Below, piece after piece: positions 35,429 through 45,961 of a DNA stretch of 60,314 bases (the first letter of the stretch is position 1; every line of letters begins with the position of its first letter). Made by a program: the position numbers and the translations under genes. The notes below the pieces were generated by a model, which ran no database searches, was not told the DNA's origin, and saw only the letters and a program-made list of their open reading frames with translations. This DNA comes from Alphaproteobacteria bacterium. GTDB taxonomy: Bacteria > Pseudomonadota > Alphaproteobacteria > WRAU01 > Hepatincolaceae. Where the stretch lies: assembly GCA_947460385.1 (NCBI GenBank), contig CANHGT010000002.1, forward strand, positions 1 to 60,314. Reading direction: 5' to 3'.

Positions 35429-36631
35429 TTATTGAGTATTATTTTTTCTTACAACACCTGTTTTAATTGCTACCTCTTTAACTGCTTTTGCAATATATTC
35501 TACAATGGTTTTGTCTAATGAATCTGGCAACAAATGGTTGTAACTAAGTTCATTTTCCTTAACATGATTGGCAATAGCATAGATAGTAGCTAATTTCATT
35601 TCATCGTTTATTGTTGTAGCACAAGCATCTAATGCTCCTCTAAACATTCCCGGAAAAGCTAAGAGATTATTAATTTGATTTGGATAATCAGAACGTCCTG
35701 TGCCAACAATATAAGCACCACCTTCTTTGGCAAGCTCAGGCATAATTTCAGGCTCTGGATTAGCTAAGGCAAACACCCAAGGATCTTTATTCATAGATTT
35801 TACCATATCTACAGATACACAATTACCTACTGATACTCCAACAAACACATCTGCTCCCTTCATAATACTTGCCAAAGTATTTTCTTCAAAGAATCTACTG
35901 TTTGGGGTAACTTCAAGTAATTCTTTTTCTAAAAAATTATAGTTGCTTGCTTGAGGATTATGTTTGCTTAAAATTCCAGTTCTGTTAAATGGAGTAATAT
36001 TTTTAGCACCAAGTTTAATTAAGGTTAAAATAATAGAGCTTCCTGCTGAACCTGTTCCACATACTATAAATTCTAATTTAGATATATCTTTGCCTGTTAC
36101 TTTGCAGGCATTATAAACTGCTGCACCTAATACCATTGATGTTCCGTGTTGATCATCATGAAAAACAGGGATATTCATTTCAGCAATTAGTCTTCTTTCT
36201 ATTTCAATGCAACGTGGAGCAGAGATATCTTCTAAATGTAAAGCTGAAATTGTTGGTTCTAGGTTCTTACAGAAATTAATAATTTCTTCTGTATCTTTAG
36301 TTCCAATACATAAAGGGAAGGAATTGATATTGGCAAAATCTATTAATAACATAGATTTAGCTTCCATTACAGGAAGGGCTGCTTCAGGGCCAATATCACC
36401 CAAACCTAAAACTGCAGTGCCATCGCTAACCACTGCAATTGTATTACCTTTACCTGTATATTTATATACATTGTCTTTATTTTTAGCTATTTCCATACAA
36501 GGGGCAGCAACCCCTGGTGAGTACATTAATGATAATTCTTCTATATTTGATATTGGTTTTTTACTTTTGGTAATTAATTTACCTTTTAATTCTGCATGCA
36601 ATTTTAAAGATTTTGTATTTATATCTGACAT
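35429..36631 (-). CDS. Malic enzyme (single-domain)
   Basis: A 400-residue enzyme for oxidative decarboxylation of malate to pyruvate. Motifs: LSLMYSPGVAAPC with the catalytic tyrosine, VVSDGTAVLGLGDIGPEA, LHLEDISAPRCIEIE, VFHDDQHGTSMV and the cofactor loop IVCGTGSAGSSI. The C-terminal phosphotransacetylase domain of MaeB proteins is absent, so this is the short form. NAD versus NADP use cannot be told. With pgk and alanine dehydrogenase it joins pyruvate metabolism to the TCA cycle. Confidence 0.93.
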   Translation of the reverse strand: MSDINTKSLKLHAELKGKLITKSKKPISNIEELSLMYSPGVAAPCMEIAKNKDNVYKYTGKGNTIAVVSDGTAVLGLGDIGPEAALPVMEAKSMLLIDFANINSFPLCIGTKDTEEIINFCKNLEPTISALHLEDISAPRCIEIERRLIAEMNIPVFHDDQHGTSMVLGAAVYNACKVTGKDISKLEFIVCGTGSAGSSIILTLIKLGAKNITPFNRTGILSKHNPQASNYNFLEKELLEVTPNSRFFEENTLASIMKGADVFVGVSVGNCVSVDMVKSMNKDPWVFALANPEPEIMPELAKEGGAYIVGTGRSDYPNQINNLLAFPGMFRGALDACATTINDEMKLATIYAIANHVKENELSYNHLLPDSLDKTIVEYIAKAVKEVAIKTGVVRKNNTQ

Positions 36632-36761
36632 GATAATCCCTTTTTTACGTCCAAAGTACTTAAATTATGTCATATTTTTTAATATATGTATATAATTTTT
36701 ATTAATTATTGTATTATTGAAAGCATATAGGTGTAGACAATCAATGAGGTGTATAAATATA

Positions 36762-37556
36762 ATGAAAAAGATATTAGCAACAGATTTAGACGGAACTTTA
36801 TTATTTCCTGACAAAAAAAAGAATCACTATGGTGTACGGGAAGACGACTTACTTGCTATACAAAACCTACATAAAGATGGCGTTAAAGTTATTGTTGCCA
36901 CAGGTAGGAATTTACAAGGAGTTAGTTTTTTAGAGCAAATAAACCTACCTTACGACTATTTAGTTTTATCTAATGGTGCCTTTATTTTAGATAAAAAGCA
37001 TAAAGTAATTAAAAGCAGTACTATGGGTGAAAAATATATAAACGATATTTTTAATTCATATATTAAAGACCATGAAAATCAATTTGTGTGTGTTTTGCAA
37101 ACAGGAAAAAACTCTTACCGTCTTGAGTACGACTACGATGGGATTGAAGATAAATATATGTATCCAATTATTCCATTAAGCCAACTATCACAACTTAATA
37201 ACAATGTGGTTTCAATGAATATTTTTCCATTTTCTAAAAATCTGCATGAAACTATTAGATTGCATGAGGCAATATCTGAACAGTATAAAGACATTAATGT
37301 TTTAAGAAATACTTGCTTTATTGATATTGTAAATAAAGATGTATCTAAAGGAAATGCTATTAAACATATTATGGAATCTAAAAAATTGAATAAACACGAT
37401 CTTTACTGTATTGGCGATTCGTGGAATGATGAATCTATGTTTCAAATTACAGAAAATTCCTTCACATTTTTTCATGCAGAACCTGAAATTCAAAAATTAG
37501 CCAATAATGTAGTAAAAAATGTAAGTGAGTGTATTGAATTACTCCGTAAAAAATAA
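36762..37556 (+). CDS. HAD-superfamily (Cof-type) phosphatase
   Basis: A 264-residue hydrolase. The ATG at 36762 is chosen because GAGGTG lies about 10 nt upstream and it places the nucleophile motif at the start: ATDLDGTLLFP. HAD motif II is VIVATGRN, motif III is the lysine in KDVSKGNAIKHI and motif IV is CIGDSWNDESMF. The inserted cap is of the Cof type IIB. Substrate unknown; such enzymes dephosphorylate sugar phosphates or cofactors. Its 3' end overlaps rluD by 18 bp convergently. Confidence 0.88.
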   Translation: MKKILATDLDGTLLFPDKKKNHYGVREDDLLAIQNLHKDGVKVIVATGRNLQGVSFLEQINLPYDYLVLSNGAFILDKKHKVIKSSTMGEKYINDIFNSYIKDHENQFVCVLQTGKNSYRLEYDYDGIEDKYMYPIIPLSQLSQLNNNVVSMNIFPFSKNLHETIRLHEAISEQYKDINVLRNTCFIDIVNKDVSKGNAIKHIMESKKLNKHDLYCIGDSWNDESMFQITENSFTFFHAEPEIQKLANNVVKNVSECIELLRKK

Positions 37557-38525
37557 GTCATTATATAGTTTTTGCAGATATTCTGGTTCATTTTGCTCTA
37601 TACATAAATATTTACCTGTATGAGGGTGAATAAAACCTAACTTATAGGCGTGTAGGCACTGACGTGTAATGTTTTTGATACTATCTTGAATGGTGCTTGG
37701 CAATTTATTCATATATTTGTTAATATTGCTACCATAAAGACTATCTCCAACAATAGCATTACCCTTGTGTGCCATATGCACTCTAATTTGATGCGTTCTT
37801 CCTGTGTGGAGTTTTAAATCTACTAATGATAAAAAACGATCATAACTCTGTATGGTTTTATAATCGGTAATTGCTTCTTTACCCTTATTACTTACTGCCA
37901 TTTTTAAACGATTAAAATCACTTCTTTTAATATGGGTGTGAATATTTCCACTTTTTGGCACAAGCAAGCCCCACACAAGAGCCCTATAATGCCTTGTTAT
38001 GCTATGAACTTCAAATTGTTTGGCTAGCTTTACATGGGTTTCATCGTTAAATGCTACTACTATTACCCCGCTTGTATCTTTATCTAACCTATGGACAATT
38101 CCCGGTCTTACCGAACCATTATTTTTTGACAGTTGATCTTTATATTTTTCTAACAATCCATTAACTAATGTGTTTTCATAATTGCCTGCACCGGGGTGAA
38201 CTACTAAACCTGCTGGTTTATTAATTACTGCTAAATATTCATCTTCGTATAGTATTTCAATATCCATATATTTAGGCTTAATATCTTCCATGCCACTATA
38301 ATTAACATCTATTATAAATTCATCTCCTAGCTTCACTATGTAAGAAACACTATTAAAATTAACAAATTCATTATTTTGTTTTATTTTTATATTGCCTTTT
38401 TGTGATAAATTTTTTATTCTTGATCTTGTAGTATTATCTATAGTTTGTGATAAAAATATATCTAACCTTAAACCTGAATATTTTTCACATACAACGCAAT
38501 GGATTTCATTAGTTTCAATTAACAT
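37539..38525 (-). CDS. rluD: RluD-type 23S rRNA pseudouridine synthase
   Basis: A 328-residue RluA-family enzyme from the ATG at 38525; a GTG at 38534 would add three residues. An S4 domain (LRLDIFLSQTIDNTTRSRIKNL) precedes NKPAGLVVHPG, the catalytic HRLDKDTSGVIVVA and TGRTHQIRVHMAHKGNAIVGD. RluD makes the pseudouridines of helix 69 in 23S rRNA. KPKYMDIEILYEDEY and HPG make RluD likelier than RluC. It is divergent from the 102-residue gene with a 15-bp gap, so their start regions share sequence. Confidence 0.88.
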   Translation of the reverse strand: MLIETNEIHCVVCEKYSGLRLDIFLSQTIDNTTRSRIKNLSQKGNIKIKQNNEFVNFNSVSYIVKLGDEFIIDVNYSGMEDIKPKYMDIEILYEDEYLAVINKPAGLVVHPGAGNYENTLVNGLLEKYKDQLSKNNGSVRPGIVHRLDKDTSGVIVVAFNDETHVKLAKQFEVHSITRHYRALVWGLLVPKSGNIHTHIKRSDFNRLKMAVSNKGKEAITDYKTIQSYDRFLSLVDLKLHTGRTHQIRVHMAHKGNAIVGDSLYGSNINKYMNKLPSTIQDSIKNITRQCLHAYKLGFIHPHTGKYLCIEQNEPEYLQKLYNDLFFTE

Positions 38526-38540
38526 GGGGAACACTTATAA

Positions 38541-38849
38541 ATGGATTTGAATAACAATTATAATAGCACAGAAAAACTAAATACCCTATTAAAAAAATTT
38601 GTGATTATTTTTGGTATTTCCCTAATTTTATTAACAATTGTGCTCTTTATTATTTATAGTTTAAGCAAAAAAAATAAATCTACAACAGTAGTAGAAAATA
38701 TTCCTTACAAAGAAATGAAAATATCAAAGTCTTGTAAAAATATAGAGTTTATATATAAAGATAATTTTACCATTGTTAATTATAAAGACTGTCGTACCTT
38801 AGCCATTATTAATAATGCTACAGGAGAAACAAAACAACAAGATTATTAA
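38541..38849 (+). CDS. Small single-pass membrane protein, unknown function
   Basis: A 102-residue protein with a hydrophilic N-terminus, one membrane helix (FVIIFGISLILLTIVLFIIYSL) and a C-terminal domain of about 55 residues with two cysteines (KSCKNIEF, YKDCRTL). Small bitopic proteins next to rluD occur in other alphaproteobacteria; no function is known to me. Confidence 0.6.
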   Translation: MDLNNNYNSTEKLNTLLKKFVIIFGISLILLTIVLFIIYSLSKKNKSTTVVENIPYKEMKISKSCKNIEFIYKDNFTIVNYKDCRTLAIINNATGETKQQDY

Positions 38850-38853
38850 AAAG

Positions 38854-38984
38854 TTAAGTAAGTGCAGTGGATAGATAAGCATAACCTTTGTTTTTCTTAA
38901 AAGGTGATACTTTGTAATGCAAGGCGAACTTTAGTTCTGCTAAAGAAGTTGAAGCAATGACAGCTGTGTTCAAATTATAAAGAG
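38854..38984 (-). pseudogene. Possible decayed ORF fragment or small repeat
   Basis: Between the small membrane protein and alr, one minus-strand frame stays open for about 43 codons and reads coherently (ALYNLNTAVIASTSLAELKF, then a basic stretch to YLSTALT and a stop), with a balanced amino-acid mix unlike random AT-rich sequence. It has no start codon and a stop just before it. It could be a gene remnant or a dispersed intergenic element; I do not recognise it. Confidence 0.3.
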
Positions 38985-38992
38985 CTTAGCTA

Positions 38993-40111
38993 TTATATAT
39001 AAATGCGGGGATACCTTCTTGTTAATCCTCCTAATATTTCACAATGCACTGTTCCTAACATTGTTGCAAAATTGTCTAGGGACATATTGTTGCCTATTAA
39101 TTCTACCGCCTCGCCCTCTTCGCAAAGATGTGTTGGAATTGATGATACATCTACCACTATTAAATCCATAGAAACAGTACCTATCATGGGAGCTTTATAG
39201 CCATTAATATAAACATGCCCTTTGTTTGTTGCACATCTTAATACTCCATCGGCATATCCTACTTGAATAACTGCAACCCTTGAATCTTTTTTAGCTTGAA
39301 ATCTATAGCCATAGCCAACAAATTCATCTTGTTTTAATAATTTAATTTGTAAAATAGTGGTATAAAAATGAATCACAGGAAGCATAATATTAGTAGTATA
39401 AGGTTTAGGATTACCACCGTAAAGTGCCACACCTGGGCGAACTATGTCGGTTAAATATTCTTGTTTTAAGAATATACCATAAGATGCCGATAAAGATTTC
39501 TTTGCACTTGGAAAAAACTTGAAAAATTCTAAAAATTTATTATATTGGATATCAATAGAAAAATGATTATCCATATCTGAACAGGCAAAATGTGCCATAA
39601 CACATGTTATTTCTAAGTAATCCATAGAGTTATTACTGTGTAAAAAATTAACTTCTTCCATAGATAAAGCTAACCGATTAATGCCTGTTTCTACATGAAC
39701 TATACACTGTAATTTTTCATTATTTTTTTTAGCAAAATTATTCCACAAAGATGCTTGTGAAATAGTATTAATTACAGGAATTAAATTATATCTTAAAAAT
39801 ATTGCTTCTTGATTTGGCAAAACACCGTGTAAAACAAAAATATTAATGTTATTAAATTCTTTGCGTAAAATTATACCTTCGGATAAAGTAGCTACAAAAA
39901 AATCTTTACAACCTTGTTCTTGCAATATTTTAGATATTTTAATGGCACCAAGACCGTATGCATCATTTTTAATAACTGCTGAAATAAGACTATTATTAGC
40001 TTGATTTTTAATAATTTGATAATTCTTAATAATATTACTTGTATCAATAATTACAACTGTACCTTCGGGTTGTAATTGCTGTTTGATAATTTCTTGATTC
40101 AGTTCTACCAT
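38993..40111 (-). CDS. alr: Alanine racemase
   Basis: A 372-residue PLP enzyme making D-alanine from L-alanine. The ATG at 40111 is preferred because GGAG lies 7 nt upstream; an in-frame GTG at 40126 would put that site inside the gene. AVIKNDAYGLG carries the PLP lysine; RPGVALYGGNP, GYGYRFQAKKDS and VGYADGVLR and the catalytic tyrosine segment IGTVSMDLIVVDVS follow. It feeds Ddl in the cell-wall cluster. Confidence 0.95.
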   Translation of the reverse strand: MVELNQEIIKQQLQPEGTVVIIDTSNIIKNYQIIKNQANNSLISAVIKNDAYGLGAIKISKILQEQGCKDFFVATLSEGIILRKEFNNINIFVLHGVLPNQEAIFLRYNLIPVINTISQASLWNNFAKKNNEKLQCIVHVETGINRLALSMEEVNFLHSNNSMDYLEITCVMAHFACSDMDNHFSIDIQYNKFLEFFKFFPSAKKSLSASYGIFLKQEYLTDIVRPGVALYGGNPKPYTTNIMLPVIHFYTTILQIKLLKQDEFVGYGYRFQAKKDSRVAVIQVGYADGVLRCATNKGHVYINGYKAPMIGTVSMDLIVVDVSSIPTHLCEEGEAVELIGNNMSLDNFATMLGTVHCEILGGLTRRYPRIYI

Positions 40112-40199
40112 TGTTATTCTCCACACAAATAAACATAAGATAATAATAACTTACATCTACTATATAAAAAAAGAATTAATTATAAATTAATTGTAGAGA

Positions 40200-40880
40200 T
40201 TATCCTTTAAACCCTTGTGCCACCAAATAAATTTCTTTAGACTCTTTACGGCTAGCAGGAGGTTTAAAATGATCTACCTTTTTAAATCTTTTTTTAATTT
40301 CATTTAATAATACGGTTTCTGTACCACCTTGAAATACCTTGCAAACAAAAACTCCATCAATATCTAAAACTTCAAAAGCAAATTGCAGGGCTAATTCTAC
40401 TAGGGCAATAATACGTAAATGATCTACCGACCTAGAACCCGTAGTATTTGGTGCCATATCACTTAATACCATATTTGCCTTACCATCTAACAATTCTTTA
40501 ACTTCATTTACCACTTTGCTATCTGTAAAATCACCCTGTATGCCGTGCATATAAGGTACTTCATTAATTGGTAATAAATCAACAGAAATTAACTTAGATG
40601 TTACATGGGGAAAAATTTTATTGGCAATTACTTGCGACCACCCACCCGGTGCTGCCCCAACATCTACAACTTTTACCCCTTTTCTTAAAATAGAATATTT
40701 GGCATCTATTTCTATTAATTTATAAGCTGCACGAGAATGATATCCTGCTGCTTTAGCCGAATGTACGTAAATATCATTTAATTGACGCTTTAACCATATT
40801 TGTGAAGATAACTTCCTTTTCTTATTAGGATTCAAATTGGTTTTTAAAGTATTTTTTGTAAGAGAGTGTAATTTTTTCAT
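40200..40880 (-). CDS. rlmE: 23S rRNA 2'-O-methyltransferase RlmE (FtsJ)
   Basis: A 226-residue Rossmann-fold methyltransferase acting on U2552 of 23S rRNA. Signature residues include SRAAYKLIEIDAKY with the catalytic lysine, VVDVGAAPGGWSQV for AdoMet binding, VLSDMAPNTTGSRSVDH and VCKVFQGG with the second lysine, and SRKESKEIYLVA near the end. The KDKE-type tetrad appears complete. It is preceded by a basic N-terminal extension of about 25 residues. It overlaps or abuts the autotransporter stop at 40880. Confidence 0.93.
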   Translation of the reverse strand: MKKLHSLTKNTLKTNLNPNKKRKLSSQIWLKRQLNDIYVHSAKAAGYHSRAAYKLIEIDAKYSILRKGVKVVDVGAAPGGWSQVIANKIFPHVTSKLISVDLLPINEVPYMHGIQGDFTDSKVVNEVKELLDGKANMVLSDMAPNTTGSRSVDHLRIIALVELALQFAFEVLDIDGVFVCKVFQGGTETVLLNEIKKRFKKVDHFKPPASRKESKEIYLVAQGFKG

Positions 40881-43800
40881 TAAAATATAAACCTTAAATT
40901 AAGACTAATGTCGTGATTTATGTAAGAGTTAGGCACTGTAACTTCCATACCATAACCTACTGTGAGTCCAAAACCATTTTTTTCATACCCTATAGATATT
41001 TTAGATTGAAGGCGTGGTTCGTGGTAACCTGAACCGGGCATTTCAATATAGTATTTATCGTCTATACCTTTCCACTTAAATACTGTATCTATATCATTAT
41101 AAAAGTATTTTACAACCCCTACAAACAATTGGGTTTTCCACATAGCTCTTTCTACGCCTAAAAATTCTTGAACCAAGGTTTCTTTGGCAAAATCAAAGCC
41201 CCCACCTACATCATATAAGTTGACATTTAATTTGTCAAAAGTATAAGCAAAACTAGCGTGTCCTTCATTCCAAGATGGTATATACACATGTGAATAGCCT
41301 CCAAAAATTTTAGGAGTTATTTGCACATCTAAAAATGTTTCTAAAGCAACACCCATTTCTATACGGCTAGCAAATTCATTTATAAGCATATCTCCTTTGG
41401 CTGCAAACTCTTTATTTGCAGTAAAATCATTCACCATCCAAAGTAACTCTCTTGAAGTGTTGAAATTATTCAAGCTATAAAGACCAGATAAATTAATGTA
41501 TCCATAATTCATAATATAAGATAAAGAAGCAGATATATTAGAGCCTGCAATTGAGGCATCGTAATTAGACTTTCCATCTATAGCACCTAATTGCAAGCCT
41601 GTGGAAATAGAGCCATTAAGATTTTTAGCAATGTTGCCTGTTAGCCCTATTTGAAAGCCCGAGTTAAATCCACTGTATCCTACGCTATAATCTTTAGTAT
41701 TTAAAAAATTAAAACTATTGATATTTTCAAACCATACTTCATATTGATGAATACCATAATACTTGCTAGTTTGCTTAGACATAATTTTAAAAACATTATT
41801 AATAGCATTATGATTAAACAAAACCATAGCTTCCATTGAAAATGGCTTAAGTTCACTAATATGATTAGCCAAGGTATTTAAACAAGGGTTATCCCAATCG
41901 TTAAATTCCTCGCCCCCCGTATGTGCACCATTTATCCACTCGCCCTCACTTGGTCCACTTGGTGCAGGACACAGGGAGTTATAATCTAAAGAATTGTAAA
42001 TATCTTGCATGGCATCTGTTACATCTTCATTTTCTACTGCCATATCTAAGCTATTAGCAATATCAATGCCTAAATCATCTCCCCAACCAATACCTTTTAG
42101 AATATCGGTATAATTTATTAAACGATTAACATAAAAACTTACTGTTTCCCCTTCAATATCAATTGGAATCTGGGTACATTCACCATCTTCTTCTAAAGGT
42201 TTACCATCTGCATCGCAAGTTTCTGGGTTATCTACTAAAATTTCACCATCAACAATATTTAAGCCAATATCTGTATTTAACCAAGGTGGTGCAAAATGCA
42301 TGCCAAACAAGGCTTCTTCCGCCGCATTACTTAGGGCATCATTAGCAATTTGCTTACATTCATCGCTCCAATATCTAAAGTTCTCTGTTGTTGCAGGCTC
42401 ACCCTTAGTTGTAGTTTGACACATAGCATTATTACTAAACACAGTAGTTAAGATGCCTTTGGTATCTACAAGATTAGTTTTACCATCTTTTACTTGAATA
42501 ATATCAAATTGATTTCTTTCACCTACTTTAAAAATACTTGTTTTATCAAAAACAACTTTCACATTATTTGGGTCTATAATTGGAACCTCGGTATTTAAAC
42601 AATGGTCTCCTGTTTCACCAGGTGCACAGTAGTCGAACTCTGCCTCTGGGTCGGGATCAAAAGTTCCTGAACCTGTATTTGGGTCGCTATAGTATCCTTG
42701 TGTTCTATCGCAGTCTGGATCTTTAATATCACACCTGTATACACCGTATTGATCTACAATCATAGAGCCGTAGTCTTTAGTCCATGTACCATCTTCATTT
42801 TTTACACCTAGCTTATCTATGTGAAAAATAATTTTTCCCCTGCTATCACTGTTGTTTTGCAAAGAAACAATAATACATGGAGTTGGATTTTGTACATTGT
42901 CTGGATTTGGAAGTGGTGCTACTCCATCGTTAGGGTCATCATCGTATATTGGTTGATCCGTATAGGGAACACAATAGGTTAGTGGGTCTGTTGGTAAGGT
43001 AGGATCATATCTTTCAAATTCAGATGGCGAATATATAATAGTTAAGCCATAATTATTAAAATATCTTACATTAACATCTGTTTTCATAGTTGTAACACCT
43101 AAATTAATTAGGTTGTCTATATATATTGTTCCCTCTAGTACTAACCTACCATTGTCTCCATAAAAAACGTCTTTAGGCATATAACCATTAACCCCTAGTG
43201 GGTCGTCCCTTTCGTGCCAATTGCTACCGTCTTTACATTTATCGGGATCGCTTGGATCTGCCTCACACACAAAATCTGTATGATTAACATATGAACCCTC
43301 ATTAAAGATTTCTTTAATGCCTTTATCTTCCTTGCCTTGACTTCCACGAATCTCCATAAGCCCACGAGAACCATTTCTAAGCCTTACTTTAGATGGGTCG
43401 GCAAATACAGATCCTGCATCTTCTGCTATGGAAAAAGTAGAGCCTGCACCAACAAACATACCATAATGACACTGAAAGCTTAAACTATCTCCTGCTGCAT
43501 TGTAAGCTTGATCTCCTTGATAGTACGGATTATACACCCACTCCCCTGTAGGTTCTCCTGTTGCAATATCTATTCCTCCCTCTTGATAAATAAACTGGTC
43601 ACAAATACTACCGTCTCGCTCATAACTAATTTCGTCTTGCATCCATCTAAAATTCATAGAACCGCCCGCACCCTCGCCCTCTATAAAAATTGAAGAATTT
43701 ATTAAATTGATTAAATTATAAAAACCACTAATTTTGTTAGTATGAAGCTCTGAATCGTACAATTGTAACATTCCATTATATGAAAAAGTATCTTTCACTA

Positions 43801-45961
43801 TTATATTGGCATCATTAACATTAAAATGATTTCTTTCTGTATAATCAGTTGGAGTTGTGGGCTTCATTTCCATTTTGTCAAACAAAAAATTAGAATTCCA
43901 TTCTCCGGAATCATTTGTACCATCAGCAAATAGATTTACTTGGGCACAACCTACTGCATTACTGTTATTACTACATTGAAAGGATTTAATTTTTAAATCT
44001 GAATTGTTTACAGTCCAATTAATATTTGGTGCACCTTTAACGGTAAAACTGTTACTAATAAATAAGCTCATATTTTCCATATAAAATTCTGATATTGCCT
44101 CTACATTTGGCTCTTGATTTGTTGGTAAATTTTTATATGGTTCAAAATTAAGGTTGGCAACTTTGAAAACTCCACTTCTATCTGCATTCCAATTATGTAA
44201 ATATAAATAGTAAGTATCCCAATAATTTAAGGTGTTAATTGATACATTAATATTATTAAAATCCATAACCATTTTGCCATGGTCGGTTTCTTGGTCTTGG
44301 ACACTATACATTGAACGTTTACCACCAATAAACATTTCATTAATGTTTATATTTGCTATGCCTGAGCCTATACCTTTAAATGAAATATGGTTGAAAAACG
44401 TAGTGGTATGCCCTAAACCAGATATATCACCTGTATCATCTGCATTTGGCTGGCTATCTTGATGCCAGCCTGAAGTCCAGTATCCACCTGTTCGCTCAGG
44501 CTGTCCTGGCTCTACATCACCACTATTCCACTGCCCTAAAAATTCTAATTTAGCAATTGAAACTTTTGACGAAGCATCTACATTAAAGTCTACAGAAAAA
44601 AAGCGATCACCAAATAGTAAGCTTTTTAAAATGTCTTGTGCTGTCATACTGGTATTTGCTTCTCGTGTGGCGTATTTATCAAACTTTATACTATTTATAT
44701 TTAAAAATGAATTGTTAAATATATTAAATTCATATTTATTAGAGCCTAGTTCTAGATTTTCTATTTGGGCATTTGAATTATTCATATTTAAAATAAGCAG
44801 TGTATCTATTGTGCTATTATTATATTTATTTTTATTATGGGAATCGTTTACCAAAATACCTTCTGTAGGCACATTATAATATATGCCTGTTTGATTTCCA
44901 CCCCAAATCATTTTAGCATTATATGAGGTCTCGGAATTATTAATACCATCATTTGCTGTGTCGTACACAAATGTACTATTTGTAAAATCTAAATCTCCTG
45001 TTAGTGTGCCAAAATAAGAACCATAAACATAGAACTCATTGTTTAAAAGCTTCATTGCAAAAGTGCTATTAATCTGTCCACCCTCATTGTTACAGCTTCC
45101 ATCATAGCTTTTACCACCTATACCACATTTAGAGGCATAGATTCCGCCTTCTATAATAACTTTACCTCCTGTGAAATCAAAGCCATTTTTAATGCCTGCT
45201 GCGGTTATGGAAATTTTATCTATCAGTGTACCCTCATCATCTATAGCTGAATTTCCTAAGTAAAAATCAGCATCTAATGCTTTAATATAAAGAGTATTTT
45301 TGCCCTTGGTAAAGAATGTAATTCCTTTTATAAATGATAAACTATCGTATTCAATATTACCAGAACCATCTACATTCATTGTGGCTAGCCCTTGGGATAA
45401 TAATATTTGATCTATAGAAACATTTGATGAGTTAATATCTATATTTAAATCGGCCGTAGTTTTTGCCGTAGGTGAATTAAAAAATCCTGAATTTTCTTCA
45501 GGGTGTGGATTACTAATGCAAACACCATTACGGTACTGCTTACATCCGTACTGCCAATAATCGGAAATAATATTAAAAGATACTGTGGAACCACCATAAA
45601 TTTTTAAATTAACATTGCCTTGAACTTGGCTTAGGTTCCAGTTAGATGAATTATTAAAAAATTGGGTATTATTAAAAATAATGTTTATACCATTAACATC
45701 CGTACTGCCATAAATATCAAATGATTTATTTTCCCCAATGCTTATATAACTATTATTAATAGTAAAATTGCTTTTTACAGTCAAATTGATATCATTTTTA
45801 TTTTCATTGTTCCAAGTAGTTTCTTCTTCAATATTAATACAATTAGGATCGGTATTTGGATTACAAAGAATTTTATCTACACTTTTTGAATATAGCGTAT
45901 TTGAGAATAATACAAAAATAAATAAAACATAAAAACTTAAGAGTATATATTTAGAGGACAT
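40880..45961 (-). CDS. Giant autotransporter-like surface protein (1693 aa)
   Basis: A signal peptide (about residues 1-25) is followed by about 1,390 residues of Asn/Ser/Asp-rich beta-repeat passenger, consistent with a beta-helix: frequent N-x-S/T and short I-x-I-x-N strands. A C-terminal region of about 280 residues, from YYGIHQYEVWFENINSF on, looks like a beta-barrel and ends SLNLRFIF with a terminal phenylalanine. Cysteine pairs such as CNPNTDPNC, CKQYRNGVC and DPDPDC-like acidic loops are unusual for autotransporter passengers. The motif DAMQDIYNSLDYNS is shared exactly with the upstream paralogue. It probably presents an adhesin or other surface domain. Type V secretion is inferred from overall layout. 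Confidence 0.75.
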   Translation of the reverse strand: MSSKYILLSFYVLFIFVLFSNTLYSKSVDKILCNPNTDPNCINIEEETTWNNENKNDINLTVKSNFTINNSYISIGENKSFDIYGSTDVNGINIIFNNTQFFNNSSNWNLSQVQGNVNLKIYGGSTVSFNIISDYWQYGCKQYRNGVCISNPHPEENSGFFNSPTAKTTADLNIDINSSNVSIDQILLSQGLATMNVDGSGNIEYDSLSFIKGITFFTKGKNTLYIKALDADFYLGNSAIDDEGTLIDKISITAAGIKNGFDFTGGKVIIEGGIYASKCGIGGKSYDGSCNNEGGQINSTFAMKLLNNEFYVYGSYFGTLTGDLDFTNSTFVYDTANDGINNSETSYNAKMIWGGNQTGIYYNVPTEGILVNDSHNKNKYNNSTIDTLLILNMNNSNAQIENLELGSNKYEFNIFNNSFLNINSIKFDKYATREANTSMTAQDILKSLLFGDRFFSVDFNVDASSKVSIAKLEFLGQWNSGDVEPGQPERTGGYWTSGWHQDSQPNADDTGDISGLGHTTTFFNHISFKGIGSGIANININEMFIGGKRSMYSVQDQETDHGKMVMDFNNINVSINTLNYWDTYYLYLHNWNADRSGVFKVANLNFEPYKNLPTNQEPNVEAISEFYMENMSLFISNSFTVKGAPNINWTVNNSDLKIKSFQCSNNSNAVGCAQVNLFADGTNDSGEWNSNFLFDKMEMKPTTPTDYTERNHFNVNDANIIVKDTFSYNGMLQLYDSELHTNKISGFYNLINLINSSIFIEGEGAGGSMNFRWMQDEISYERDGSICDQFIYQEGGIDIATGEPTGEWVYNPYYQGDQAYNAAGDSLSFQCHYGMFVGAGSTFSIAEDAGSVFADPSKVRLRNGSRGLMEIRGSQGKEDKGIKEIFNEGSYVNHTDFVCEADPSDPDKCKDGSNWHERDDPLGVNGYMPKDVFYGDNGRLVLEGTIYIDNLINLGVTTMKTDVNVRYFNNYGLTIIYSPSEFERYDPTLPTDPLTYCVPYTDQPIYDDDPNDGVAPLPNPDNVQNPTPCIIVSLQNNSDSRGKIIFHIDKLGVKNEDGTWTKDYGSMIVDQYGVYRCDIKDPDCDRTQGYYSDPNTGSGTFDPDPEAEFDYCAPGETGDHCLNTEVPIIDPNNVKVVFDKTSIFKVGERNQFDIIQVKDGKTNLVDTKGILTTVFSNNAMCQTTTKGEPATTENFRYWSDECKQIANDALSNAAEEALFGMHFAPPWLNTDIGLNIVDGEILVDNPETCDADGKPLEEDGECTQIPIDIEGETVSFYVNRLINYTDILKGIGWGDDLGIDIANSLDMAVENEDVTDAMQDIYNSLDYNSLCPAPSGPSEGEWINGAHTGGEEFNDWDNPCLNTLANHISELKPFSMEAMVLFNHNAINNVFKIMSKQTSKYYGIHQYEVWFENINSFNFLNTKDYSVGYSGFNSGFQIGLTGNIAKNLNGSISTGLQLGAIDGKSNYDASIAGSNISASLSYIMNYGYINLSGLYSLNNFNTSRELLWMVNDFTANKEFAAKGDMLINEFASRIEMGVALETFLDVQITPKIFGGYSHVYIPSWNEGHASFAYTFDKLNVNLYDVGGGFDFAKETLVQEFLGVERAMWKTQLFVGVVKYFYNDIDTVFKWKGIDDKYYIEMPGSGYHEPRLQSKISIGYEKNGFGLTVGYGMEVTVPNSYINHDISLNLRFIF

